This document shows, in pieces, positions 1 to 7,624 of a DNA stretch of 26,960 nt. Position 1 is the stretch's first letter. Every line of letters starts with the position of its first letter. A program made the translations under genes and the position numbers. This DNA is from SHYQ01 sp041674525 (GTDB lineage Bacteria; Chloroflexota; Dehalococcoidia; UBA2979), in NCBI GenBank assembly GCA_041674525.1, contig JBAYVN010000031.1, positions 1 to 26,960 on the forward strand, given 5' to 3'. The notes under the pieces are model-generated. The model was not told the DNA's origin. It saw only the letters and a program-made list of their open reading frames with translations, and made no database searches.

Positions 1-585
1 CGCCACCGCCTGCACGACGTGGTAGAGCGAGTTGCGCCCCATGTACGGCGGGTACACCGGGCTGCCGGCCTGCTGGATGGCGGCTGCCACCAGCGTCAGC
101 ACCACTCCGGCGATCGCCACGTGCCGGGCACGAGTCGGATCCGCGAGCTCCAGCGAGATGAGCGTGCCGAGCAGGAAGAGCGTTGCCGGCAGGTAGTAGG
201 CGACGGCAACGAGGAAACGCTGCTCGCCCGCGAGCACCAGCACCACGAACCCCGCGTATCCCGCACCCGAGAGCCACGAGATCCATCGCACCCGTCGCAC
301 CAAGCGCGTGCTCCGGATCATCCGTGCGGCCAGGTTCCAGGCCGACAGGCCGGCCATTCCGACGAGCAGCAGCGTCGCGGTCCACAGAGCCGCGTGCATC
401 GCCGAGGCACCGTCGGCGAAGAAGCCATGCACGGTGCCGCCCACCAGCGACGCGGCGGAGGCCACCACGAAGAACGTAGTGAGCCACGCTCGCACCGGCG
501 TGTTGCTGGCCATCGAGCGCCACGCGAGGATCCCGCACAGGATCGCGAGCGCGTAGTCCGTGAGCGTGACGTCCGGTTCGAGCAT
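1..585 (-). CDS. multi-pass membrane protein of unknown function (C-terminus outside window)
   Basis: An open minus-strand frame runs 195 codons from the ATG at 585 to the window edge without a stop, so the C-terminus is missing. The protein has at least six hydrophobic segments, roughly residues 10-27, 38-60, 67-88, 103-122, 128-150 and 158-175, with short basic loops containing Arg clusters between TM3 and TM4. Conserved-looking polar residues inside membrane segments include a GGTVHG motif in TM2 and a LYHVVQ motif near the cut end. Paired intramembrane histidines of this kind occur in CREST-type membrane hydrolases (ceramidase-like, TMEM86-like), but I cannot assign the family. A GGGATGAGG purine tract sits about 12 bases upstream of the ATG. 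The gene is divergent from the small gene at 707, and the 121 bp between them must hold both promoters. Function is unknown. Confidence 0.8.
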   Translation of the reverse strand, partial: MLEPDVTLTDYALAILCGILAWRSMASNTPVRAWLTTFFVVASAASLVGGTVHGFFADGASAMHAALWTATLLLVGMAGLSAWNLAARMIRSTRLVRRVRWISWLSGAGYAGFVVLVLAGEQRFLVAVAYYLPATLFLLGTLISLELADPTRARHVAIAGVVLTLVAAAIQQAGSPVYPPYMGRNSLYHVVQAVA

Positions 586-706
586 CTTGCGGCAAACCTC
601 ATCCCGCGGTGTCGAACGTCCCTGTCGTTTCGTGGCGAACGGCCCTGTTCGCGGTGGACTGCGCCCCACAACATCGTGCGGAACGTCCGCCCGGGGAGGC
701 GGCACG

Positions 707-898
707 ATGTACTTCAACGAAATTGTCATCTCGTTCTGCGTGCTGCTGGTCTACTACCTCCTGCCCGTCATCGTGGCGACGAGGCAGCACCGGCTCACGG
801 TCCCCATCGCTCTGGTCAACGTGTTCCTCGGATGGACGCTCGTCGGATGGATCGTCGCGCTCGCGATGGCCACCCGGCCCGCGCGCGGGGCACGGTAG
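707..898 (+). CDS. superinfection immunity-like small membrane protein
   Basis: A 63-residue protein with two membrane segments (about residues 5-25 and 33-55). The stretch YYLLPVIVATRQHR followed by NVFLGWTLVGWIVALAMA matches the Imm_superinfect pattern: LP at the end of TM1, a short basic loop, then N-x-F-L-G-W-T-x-x-G-W-x-x-A in TM2. In phage T4 the Imm protein blocks DNA entry by later phages. Most chromosomal bacterial homologues are unstudied, and many are probably general inner-membrane proteins, so immunity is inferred only from the family name. I chose the ATG at 707 because GGGGAGG lies 7-14 bases upstream. The frame stays open to 560, but that extension is Ser/Arg-rich and lacks a ribosome site. 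It appears monocistronic and convergent with the MFS gene that follows. Confidence 0.75.
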   Translation: MYFNEIVISFCVLLVYYLLPVIVATRQHRLTVPIALVNVFLGWTLVGWIVALAMATRPARGAR

Positions 899-1003
899 GC
901 CGACAGCACGCAGGATGGACGACGGCCCTCGAGGTCCGCGCATCACGGCGATGGGTCGTTGCTCGCGGCGCGGGCGACGACGGGCGGTGCGACGGCACGC
1001 CGA

Positions 1004-2395
1004 TCACGTGCGGGCCGGCGCGCGCTGCTGCGTGGCGACCGCCCGCGCCGCCTCCTCGTTCGACGCCTCGACGAGCTGGCTGAGGCGCAGCGAGCGCATC
1101 CGGGACGAGCAGGCGAACACGAGCAGCCCCACGCCGAGGGCGAGCAGCCCGTCCGCCGTCCCCACCGCCACCGCGCCGAAGCGGTCGGCGGCCGCGCCCG
1201 TGATCAACGTCCCCGCGGCCATGCAGAGCGGCTGCACCTGCAGCACGCTGGTGATGCGCCCGCGCAGGTGATTGGGCGCGATGAGCTGCACCACGGTCTG
1301 GTTCGTCGTGTTGAAGATCGAACCGCCGATCCCGGACAGCACCAGCATCGCCACACCGAGCCAGAACTGCCCCGTCAACCCGCCGATCACCGCGAACACG
1401 GCGAGGAACCCGCCGCACGCCCACAGCGCGTAGAGCTGCATCACACCCCGCCGGTCCACGCGGTTCAGCGCGGCCGTGAGCAGCCCGCCGATCAGGCCGC
1501 CGACTCCCAGCGCCGACAGCAGGACGCCGAGGCCGGCCGCGCCCGCGCCGAAGATGTCGCGCGCGAAGATCACCATCAGCGCGTTGTGCACGGGAATGAT
1601 GAACAGCGGATAGATCACCATCATTAGCAGCAGGATGCGCGCCGCCGGGCTGCCCACCACCCACCGGTACCCTTCGACCATGTCGCGCATGAACGACTGG
1701 CGGCGCGCCGCTCCGGCCGGCCGCTCCGGCAGCCGGATGCGCAGCACCGTCACGATCACCAGGAGGTACGCGACCGCCTGCACCATGAAGTTGTTGCTCG
1801 GCCCGAAGAGGAGGATCAGCGCACCGCCGATCGCCGGGCCGACGCTCCGCATCACGTTGAACGCGATGTTGCTGAGCGCCACCGCGTTCGGCCCGACCTC
1901 GCGAGGGACGACGTCGAAGACCATGCTCTGGCGCGCCGGCATATTGAACCCGTTGAGCACGCTCGCGCCGATCGCGAAGGCGAAGAGGTTCCACACGTGC
2001 ACGGATCCGGTGCGAAGCGCCATCGCGAGCGCGAGCGCGTTCACGAAGAGCAGGAACTGCGATACGGCAACGACGTGGCTGCGCTTGATGCGATCCGCCG
2101 CCAGTCCCGCCAGGGGCGAGACGAACGGGGACGCGAGGTTGCCGACGCCGATGATCGCGCCGAGCATGGCGCCCGAACCGGTGACGTCGAACACCACCCA
2201 GCCCATCGTCGTCTGCTGGATCCACTGCGCGCCCGAGCTGAGCGCGTTTCCCAGCCAGAGCCAGCGGTACCCCGCGTAGCGGAACGCGAAGAACATCCCC
2301 ATCTCTGCCAGCGGGGGCAGCTCGTCGTGCTCGGCGGGCGGTGCGTCGTCCGTTGCGACCGCCTTCACGCGGCCGCGGTCGCTGGTGTCCGGCAC
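1004..2395 (-). CDS. MFS transporter, MFS_3 (EntS-like) family
   Basis: A 12-TM major facilitator of about 463 residues, the usual length for the family. After a 35-residue acidic cytoplasmic leader comes the family signature Y-R-W-L-W-L-G-N, then SSGAQWIQQTTMGWVVFDVTGS and the loop-2/3 motif GLAADRIKR. The central loop (RPAGAARR) separates the two six-helix halves, and a second motif-like stretch, PNHLRGRI, lies between TM10 and TM11, as in MFS_3 proteins. Members of this group usually export siderophores, macrolides or small metabolites by proton antiport; the substrate here is unknown. GTG at 2395 is preferred because GTGGGAG lies 5 bases upstream. GTG at 2407 and 2401 are in-frame alternatives. 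The gene is divergent from the aldolase gene at 2608, with a large inverted repeat between them. A second MFS_3 paralogue lies at 4432-5748. Confidence 0.9.
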   Translation of the reverse strand: MPDTSDRGRVKAVATDDAPPAEHDELPPLAEMGMFFAFRYAGYRWLWLGNALSSGAQWIQQTTMGWVVFDVTGSGAMLGAIIGVGNLASPFVSPLAGLAADRIKRSHVVAVSQFLLFVNALALAMALRTGSVHVWNLFAFAIGASVLNGFNMPARQSMVFDVVPREVGPNAVALSNIAFNVMRSVGPAIGGALILLFGPSNNFMVQAVAYLLVIVTVLRIRLPERPAGAARRQSFMRDMVEGYRWVVGSPAARILLLMMVIYPLFIIPVHNALMVIFARDIFGAGAAGLGVLLSALGVGGLIGGLLTAALNRVDRRGVMQLYALWACGGFLAVFAVIGGLTGQFWLGVAMLVLSGIGGSIFNTTNQTVVQLIAPNHLRGRITSVLQVQPLCMAAGTLITGAAADRFGAVAVGTADGLLALGVGLLVFACSSRMRSLRLSQLVEASNEEAARAVATQQRAPART

Positions 2396-2420
2396 GTCCA
2401 CTCCCACCCGTCAGGCGCAT

Positions 2421-2467
2421 GATCGGCCCGGAGTGGCCGCCCGCTCACACGATACTCCGGGCCGATC
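2421..2467. promoter_or_regulatory. perfect 14-bp inverted repeat (candidate operator)
   Basis: Arms 2421-2434 (GATCGGCCCGGAGT) and 2454-2467 (ACTCCGGGCCGATC) are exact reverse complements with a 19-base spacer. Arm centres are 33 bp apart, about three helical turns. The repeat starts 26 bp upstream of the MFS start (-) and ends 140 bp upstream of the aldolase start (+), where a shared regulator would bind. It could instead form an RNA hairpin in the 5' leader of the MFS transcript. Confidence 0.5.
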
Positions 2468-2607
2468 GCCGGGCTCCACACCCCCGTAGCGAGGTCCCCT
2501 GGGCGTGCCCCAGCGCAGCGCTGGCCGCCGCCGCGTACTATCCCTCCGGGCGTCGCGCGTGCATCGGGACCTTCGCCTCGAGCCGGCGCTCCCGGGAGGG
2601 CAGTCAG

Positions 2608-3459
2608 GTGGCAGAACGGCTGAACGGCATCATCCGCGTGCTGGAGCAGGGTGGGACCGCGATCACCACGTTCGCGAGCCCCGAGGTGAGTAGCGCCACG
2701 GAGCTCTCCACCTCGAGCTACGACGGCGTGGTGTTCGAGATGGAGCACAACCCGTACGACAACGGCGATCTCCGCCACGCGCTGCAGTACCTCATGAACC
2801 GCCGGCAGATCGCGCAGAGCGGGTCGATCGCCCCGGCCGTGACGCCCCTCGTGCGCATCCCCCCCAATGGCGGCGAGATGAGCCAGTGGCACGCGAAGCA
2901 GGTCCTGGACTCCGGGGCATACGGCGTGCTCTGGCCGCACATCAGCACGCCCGAGGAGGCTTACAACGCCGTCGCCGCCTGCCGCTACCCGCGGCCGGAC
3001 GAGGCCGCGTACGTAGAGCCGCGCGGCATCCGCGGCGATGCGCCGGGCGCGGCGGCGCGCTACTGGGGGCTCACGCAGCAGGAGTACTACGCGCACGCCG
3101 ACGTGTGGCCGCTGAACCCGGACGGCGAGATCCTGGTGATGTTGATGTGCGAGGACGTGCGCGCCATCGATCGCCTGCCCGAGATCCTCAAGGTTCCCGG
3201 AGTCGGCGTCGTCGTGATCGGCGAAGGCGACCTCTCGCAGAACCTCGGGCATCCGCGCGAGTACGACCATCCCATCGTGCGCGAGGCGATGGACACGATC
3301 CTGCACATCTGCCAGCAGCACAACATCCCGTGCGGGCACCCGCACGTCGACGCGGTGAACGTGGAGCGCGTGGTGCAGCAGGGATACCGGTTCCTGATGG
3401 CCGCGCCGACCCGCGCATACGGTGCGCTGAACGAGGCGCGGCGCCTCACGCGGCGTTAG
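2608..3459 (+). CDS. HpcH/HpaI aldolase/citrate lyase family protein
   Basis: A 283-residue class II (metal-dependent) aldolase of the HpcH/HpaI family. These enzymes cleave 2-keto-3-deoxy acids or related 4-hydroxy-2-oxo acids to pyruvate (or another 2-oxo acid) plus an aldehyde. Visible family features are F-E-M-E-H (catalytic-type His47), VRIPP (Arg83, carboxylate binding), GAYGVLWPHI (residues 103-112), the metal-ligand Glu182 in MCED, and Asp208 in GEGDLSQNLG. A long loop at about residues 126-170 (RGIRGDAPGAAARYWG) corresponds to the R-x-P-P-x-G-x-R-G loop of the family. GTG at 2608 has GGGAGGG 7 bases upstream. The frame is open to 2341, but the added N-terminus is Arg/Pro-rich and non-homologous. 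The DapA-family gene follows after 18 bp, suggesting a two-gene operon. The exact substrate is not deducible. Confidence 0.87.
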   Translation: MAERLNGIIRVLEQGGTAITTFASPEVSSATELSTSSYDGVVFEMEHNPYDNGDLRHALQYLMNRRQIAQSGSIAPAVTPLVRIPPNGGEMSQWHAKQVLDSGAYGVLWPHISTPEEAYNAVAACRYPRPDEAAYVEPRGIRGDAPGAAARYWGLTQQEYYAHADVWPLNPDGEILVMLMCEDVRAIDRLPEILKVPGVGVVVIGEGDLSQNLGHPREYDHPIVREAMDTILHICQQHNIPCGHPHVDAVNVERVVQQGYRFLMAAPTRAYGALNEARRLTRR

Positions 3460-3477
3460 CGCGCGCAGGAGCGGCGG

Positions 3478-4365
3478 ATGGGCGCTACGACGTTCCGCGG
3501 CGTGTTTCCGTACCTCGTCTCCCCGATCGATGCGGCGGGGAACGTCGATGCGGACGTCCTGTCGCGGCTGTGCGACGACCTGATCGCGGCGGGTGTGCAC
3601 GGGCTGACGCCGCTCGGCTCCACCGGCGAGTTCGCCTACCTCTCCACGGCGCAGCGTCGCCGGATCGTGGAGGTGGTGGTTGCCGCGGCTCGGGGCAGGG
3701 TCCCGGTGGTGGCCGGCGTCGCCTCCACCACGATCGCCGGTGCGGTGTCGCAAGCCCGCGATTTCGAGCGCCTCGGTTGCGATGGCGTGCTGGCGATCCT
3801 CGAGGCCTACTTCCCGATCCCGGACGACGGCGTGGCGGCCTACTTCACGGCGATCGCGGAGGCGGTGTCGGTCCCGGTGGTGCTCTACACCAACCCGAAC
3901 TTCCAGCGCTCTGACCTGAGCCTGCCGGTGATCGATCGCCTCAGCCGCCTGCCGAACATCGGCTACCTCAAGGACGCCTCCTCCGACACGGGCCGGCTGC
4001 TCTCGATCATCAATCGCGTCGAGGGCCGGCTGCAGGTCTTTGCCGCGTCGGCGCACATTCCCGTGTCCGTGATGCTGATCGGAGGCGTCGGCTGGATGGC
4101 AGGACCGGCCTGCCTCGCCCCTCGCCAGAGCGTCGAGCTCTACGAGCTCTGCGTGCGCGGCGACTGGCAGGCGGCGATGGAGCTGCAGCGCCGGCTCTGG
4201 ACCCTGAACGAGGCGTTCGCCAAGTATAACCTCGCGGCGTGCATCAAGGGCGGGCTCGCCCTCCAGGGGTACGCGGTCGGCGCACCGCTGCCGCCGCAGG
4301 CGCCGCTGTCCCCGCAGGGCGTGGAGGACGTGCGGCGCGCGCTGCTGCAGATCGGGGCGCTCTGA
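3478..4365 (+). CDS. DapA/N-acetylneuraminate lyase family protein
   Basis: A 295-residue class I aldolase of the DHDPS/NAL superfamily with a TIM barrel of full family length. It shows the GSTGE motif (47-51) that binds the pyruvate carboxylate, Tyr137 in LYTNP, and the Schiff-base Lys165 in YLKDAS. The family includes dihydrodipicolinate synthase, N-acetylneuraminate lyase and 2-keto-3-deoxy-sugar-acid aldolases or dehydratases. True DapA usually has paired Thr (TT) before G-E; here the motif reads S-T-G-E. Pairing with an HpcH/HpaI aldolase and MFS transporters favours a catabolic keto-acid role over lysine synthesis. A good ribosome site (AGGAGCGG) precedes the ATG, 18 bp after the aldolase stop. 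It is convergent with the MFS gene ending at 4432. Confidence 0.88.
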   Translation: MGATTFRGVFPYLVSPIDAAGNVDADVLSRLCDDLIAAGVHGLTPLGSTGEFAYLSTAQRRRIVEVVVAAARGRVPVVAGVASTTIAGAVSQARDFERLGCDGVLAILEAYFPIPDDGVAAYFTAIAEAVSVPVVLYTNPNFQRSDLSLPVIDRLSRLPNIGYLKDASSDTGRLLSIINRVEGRLQVFAASAHIPVSVMLIGGVGWMAGPACLAPRQSVELYELCVRGDWQAAMELQRRLWTLNEAFAKYNLAACIKGGLALQGYAVGAPLPPQAPLSPQGVEDVRRALLQIGAL

Positions 4366-4431
4366 TCCCGGCGCGCCAGCCCTCGATGGGCGGTGCGACT
4401 CCGCGGGCTGCGCCCGCCGCGCCCGCGTCCG

Positions 4432-5748
4432 TCAGGTCCGCTCCGCCGCCTCGCGCGGGGCCACGCGACGGCCGTCGCGGAGGGCGCCGTCGTCCTCGTG
4501 CGTGCGCAGGGAGACCTTTAGCCGCAGGAACTGCGGTTGAAGCGCGCAGACGAAGACGATCACGCCGATCGCTGTGCCCGACATGATGTGGATCGCGGTG
4601 GGCGCGCCGTAGCGGGCCGCGAGCAGACCCGCGAGCGCGGCGCCCATGGGCACGGTGGCCCGGCTGAGCAGGTAGATGCTCATCACGCGACCGCGGATGT
4701 GCCGCGGCGCCAGTACCTGGAGCAGCGTCTGGTTCTGCGTCGTGTAGCTGACGTTGAACGACCCCACGATGACTCCGAGCACGCAGCTCAGCCACAGCAC
4801 GTCCGACGAGGCGAAGGCGAACACCCCTCCGCTGAAGAGCATCGCCCCGATCACCATCGGCAGTCCGTAACCGTACGAGCGTCGCATCGAGGCGACGACG
4901 AGCGCGCCGATCAGGGAGCCAGCGCCGATGCAGGAGAGGATCAGCCCCTGCGTGCGCGCGTCGCCGTGCAGCACCGCCCGGGCGATCACCGGCATGAGAC
5001 TCGTGTACGACATGCCGAAGGTCAGCGGACCCAGTGCGAGCATCATCAGGGCGCGGATGTTGCGCTCCTTCGCGACGAACGCGAAGCCGGCCCGAATGCT
5101 TGCCAGGAACGGCTCGCTGGCCCGCCCGGCGACATCGGTGTGCGGCTCGGGCACCAGCATCTGGAACGTCCACACGGTCGCCATCGCATACATCGCGGCC
5201 TGGACGTAGTACGAGCCGCTGACGCCCACGGCGGCGATCAGTCCGCCGGCGATCGAGGGACCCAGCACGCGTGCGCCGTTCAGCGCCGCGGAGTTGAGCG
5301 CGAGCGCGTTCATCAGCCGTTGCGTCCCGACGAGGTCGCTGACGAGCGTCTGGCGCGCGGGCTGCTGGAACGCCTGCACCGTGCCCGCCAGCAGCGCCGT
5401 GGCATACAGGTGCCACGGGTGGACCATCCCCGTGAGCACGAGCGTGGCGAGCACCAGGTTGAGGACCGCGTTCGTCACCTGCGCGATCACCAGCTGCGCC
5501 TTCCGCCCGGAGCGGTCGGCGAGCGCGCCCGCGATCACGCCGAAGAAGAGCAGCGGCAGGCCGCGAGCAGCCGTGACGAAGCCGAGGTCGGCGGCCGATC
5601 CGGTCAGCTGGAACATCAGCCAGCCCCGGGTGACCTGGTCCATCCACTGGCCCATGCTGGTGCTGACCTGGCCGAGCCACAGCAACCGGTAGTCGCGGAC
5701 GCTCAGCGACTCGAAGGTGGACAGCCGGCGGAACGGTCCCAGCGCCAT
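4432..5748 (-). CDS. MFS transporter, MFS_3 (EntS-like) family
   Basis: A 438-residue MFS protein, clearly a paralogue of the exporter at 1004-2395. It has the same opening (DYRLLWLGQVSTSMGQWMDQ), the same TM2/TM3 loop motif (GALADRSGRK), and the late-loop motif PRHIRGRVM between TM10 and TM11. Twelve hydrophobic segments are apparent. The final about 25 residues are charged and cytoplasmic. The ATG at 5748 is supported by GGAAG about 8 bases upstream and by the family start. The reading frame stays open upstream to 6861, but that part is antisense to the phosphotriesterase gene and is an artefact of high GC. It is divergent from that gene, with a 231-bp intergenic region that holds a small CGAGCC/GGCTCG hairpin (5836-5851). 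It is probably an exporter; substrate unknown. Confidence 0.9.
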   Translation of the reverse strand: MALGPFRRLSTFESLSVRDYRLLWLGQVSTSMGQWMDQVTRGWLMFQLTGSAADLGFVTAARGLPLLFFGVIAGALADRSGRKAQLVIAQVTNAVLNLVLATLVLTGMVHPWHLYATALLAGTVQAFQQPARQTLVSDLVGTQRLMNALALNSAALNGARVLGPSIAGGLIAAVGVSGSYYVQAAMYAMATVWTFQMLVPEPHTDVAGRASEPFLASIRAGFAFVAKERNIRALMMLALGPLTFGMSYTSLMPVIARAVLHGDARTQGLILSCIGAGSLIGALVVASMRRSYGYGLPMVIGAMLFSGGVFAFASSDVLWLSCVLGVIVGSFNVSYTTQNQTLLQVLAPRHIRGRVMSIYLLSRATVPMGAALAGLLAARYGAPTAIHIMSGTAIGVIVFVCALQPQFLRLKVSLRTHEDDGALRDGRRVAPREAAERT

Positions 5749-5979
5749 GCGACGTACTTCCAGCGTTCGGCGTGTGCCCGCGGCGACGTGAGCCGACCCG
5801 CGGTCCGGTGGAGTGTACGCGTGCCGGTCCAGCCCCGAGCCTGCGGGCTCGCGGTCATCTTTCCGGCGTCCCCGTTCAGGTGCCGGGCTCGCCGGGCGTC
5901 GCACGGCGGGCGCCCCGGGTGTGGAGCGTCGTGCTATCGTCGCGGCGTTCTGGCGTGGTTCCGGCGGGGGAGGAACGTG

Positions 5980-6945
5980 ATGACGGCGGTTCAGACGATC
6001 GCGGGGTTGCGAGACACGGCCGACCTGGGGCCCACGCTCTCGCACGAGCACCTCTGCAGCGGCTTCGGCGGCATGAGCCTGTCGCACATCTTCGACCTCG
6101 ACGAGGCCGTGCGGCGCGCCACGGACGCGTTGAACCAGGCGTACGAGGCGGGCATCCGCACCGTCATCGACTGCACACCGCTGGACAACGGACGCCAGGG
6201 CCGGGTCTTCGCGCGCGTGGCAGACCGGACGCCGATGAACGTGGTGGCCGCCGTCGGCGTGTACCGGGCGATCCCGATCTCCTACGCGCGGTGGGAACCG
6301 GACGCGTACGCTGAGTACTTCCTGCACGACATCGAGGTCGGGATCGAGGACACGGGGATCCGCGCGGGGATCATCAAGATCGCGTGGGACATCGAGACCC
6401 AGATCGAGCCGCTGCGTCTGCTCCTGGAGACGGCCGCACGTGGTGCGGCCCGCGCGGCGAAGGCGGCCGGCGTGCCGATCACCTGCCACACGCGCCCCGC
6501 GGAGTACCACGGCAACCGCCTGATCGAGATCTTCGAGGAGGAGGGCCTGGACCTCCGCGCAACGACGATCGGCCACACCAACGACAGCACGGACACGGAC
6601 TACGTGCTCGGCCTCGCGAGGAAGGGGGCCACCGTCGGGCTCGATCGCTTCACCGCTGCGCGTGGCGAGGAGGAGATGGTGCGGCGCTCGCAGGTCGCGC
6701 TCGACCTCGTGCGGGCGGGTTTCGCCGAGCAGGTCTCGCTCGGCCACGACGGCGCCGGGTACAGCCTCACCGGCGGCCCGCCGACCGGCGGGCCACGCCC
6801 GGAGAACCCGGCGGTCTGGCGCCTGGTCCCGGAGTGGGAGGTGCCGTGGCTGCGAGCGCACGGCGTCACCGAGGATCAGATCGACGCGATGCTGACGCGC
6901 TCGGTCCGCGCCACCTTCGAGGCTGCCGCCGCGATGAAGCGGTAG
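5980..6945 (+). CDS. phosphotriesterase-family metal hydrolase (lactonase-like)
   Basis: A 321-residue binuclear metal hydrolase of the PTE/PHP family in the amidohydrolase superfamily. All expected ligands are present: the HxH pair His22/His24 (LSHEHLC), the bridging carbamylated-type Lys133 (GIIKIAWD), His170 (ITCHT), His199 (IGHTND) and Asp257 (GHDGAG). Known members hydrolyse lactones (including acyl-homoserine and sugar-acid lactones) or organophosphates, and the lactonase activity is usually the native one. I chose the ATG at 5980 because GGGGGAGG ends 6 bases upstream. The adjacent GTG at 5977 would leave only 3 bases. The long open frame that extends back to 4537 is antisense to the MFS gene. 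The context (two aldolases, two exporters) makes a sugar-acid or hydroxy-acid lactone substrate plausible, but this is inference. Confidence 0.88.
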   Translation: MTAVQTIAGLRDTADLGPTLSHEHLCSGFGGMSLSHIFDLDEAVRRATDALNQAYEAGIRTVIDCTPLDNGRQGRVFARVADRTPMNVVAAVGVYRAIPISYARWEPDAYAEYFLHDIEVGIEDTGIRAGIIKIAWDIETQIEPLRLLLETAARGAARAAKAAGVPITCHTRPAEYHGNRLIEIFEEEGLDLRATTIGHTNDSTDTDYVLGLARKGATVGLDRFTAARGEEEMVRRSQVALDLVRAGFAEQVSLGHDGAGYSLTGGPPTGGPRPENPAVWRLVPEWEVPWLRAHGVTEDQIDAMLTRSVRATFEAAAAMKR

Positions 6946-6970
6946 CGGCTACAGCTGCGGCGGCGCGCCG

Positions 6971-7222
6971 TCAGGCCGCGCGCTCGAGCGCTTCGATCTC
7001 CCGGATCGAGGCGCGGACCGCCTGGATGTCCTGGTCGAGGGTGCCTGCGACGATGCCGAGCAGCGGCTCCGCTCCGCCGTCGGGGTCCAGCCGTGTGTTG
7101 ACCGTCCGCACGAGGATGCTCATGGCGAGGAGATCCTGTAGCAGGCCCTCCCGCCAGTCGTGCGCCACCTCCAGGGGTGTCCGATCGGCGCAGGGCCGAA
7201 CCACAGTCGCTTCGGGGTACAT
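6971..7222 (-). CDS. small helical protein resembling a degenerate HisKA_3 dimerisation domain
   Basis: An 83-residue protein predicted as two amphipathic helices (about 17-46 and 52-80) joined by a DPDGG turn. The stretch W-R-E-G-L-L-Q-D-L-L-A-M-S-I-L-V resembles the H-D-G-x-L-Q-D-L-x-A-x-S-L helix of HisKA_3 histidine kinases, but the phospho-accepting His is Arg24 here (R-E instead of H-D). The second helix, DQDIQAVRASIREIE, resembles the matching D-x-x-I-x-x-x-R-x-x-I-x-x-L helix. There is no ATPase domain, so it cannot be a kinase; if the resemblance is real it could be a dimerising regulator or decoy. ATG 7222 has GGAG six bases upstream. Third-position GC is high, supporting coding. 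Convergent with the hydrolase gene, 25 bp apart. The family is not firmly identified. Confidence 0.7.
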   Translation of the reverse strand: MYPEATVVRPCADRTPLEVAHDWREGLLQDLLAMSILVRTVNTRLDPDGGAEPLLGIVAGTLDQDIQAVRASIREIEALERAA

Positions 7223-7624
7223 CGTCGGCTCCACTCGCGTTCTCTCGCCTTCTCCTCGCAAGACAGCGGCTGTCACCCGTCCCTTACGGGCGATGTCGCC
7301 GGAACGGGACGGCCGGCGGTGAAATAGGAGCCTCGACGATGGCGTCCGGGGGGTAACCCCTACCCGGAAGCACGCCGAGCATTGCGGTCATGGCAAGCCG
7401 GTGACGGCGACCCGGCGCTCGCGAGCCACCCGCGAGCGGTTGGGGCGGGCGCTGCGTTCCAGCCCGGATGTTTACCGAACCCTTACTCGATCCGGTGTCA
7501 GATTCCGGCCCTCCGCGCCGTCTGAGTAATTGCGGGAGAGTGACGACGCGGACCCAGATCGCGGTGGACACGGTGCGGGCGTCGCCCGGGCCGGTGCACG
7601 CCGCGCCGACCGAAGGTGCGGGCA
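7223..7624. other. structured intergenic region between divergent small genes
   Basis: No convincing gene lies in these 400 bases. The region holds a palindrome at 7262-7274, two competing hairpins (CCCGT 7276-7280 with ACGGG 7286-7290, or CCGTCCC 7277-7283 with GGGACGG 7306-7312), a GGGG-TAA-CCCC element at 7350-7360, and an 8-bp hairpin with arms 7416-7423 and 7431-7438. It probably contains promoters for both flanking small genes. No clean -35/-10 pair is visible. Confidence 0.4.
7262..7274. promoter_or_regulatory. GACAGC-G-GCTGTC palindrome (candidate operator)
   Basis: Perfect 6-bp half-sites around a single central base, 40 bp upstream of the ATG of the small helical gene at 7222. The geometry fits a dimeric DNA-binding protein. 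No regulator is encoded beside it. Confidence 0.35.

Noticed and set aside
816..2420. 534-codon minus-strand frame
   Set aside because: Overlaps the MFS gene in another frame and translates to Arg/Gly/Ala-rich sequence with no membrane segments.
3478..4365. Assignment as dapA (lysine synthesis)
   Set aside because: The GSTGE motif and Lys165 are common to the whole superfamily; the adjacent aldolase and exporters favour a catabolic keto-acid enzyme.
4537..5979. Very long plus-strand open frame continuous with the phosphotriesterase gene (802 codons in all)
   Set aside because: The first 480 codons are antisense to the MFS gene and rich in Arg/His/Gly. They have no family features. The ribosome site and homology place the start at 5980.
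5749..6861. Minus-strand open frame joined to the MFS gene (809 codons in all)
   Set aside because: It is antisense to the phosphotriesterase gene, whose metal ligands and codon pattern are clear. Long antisense frames are expected at this GC content.
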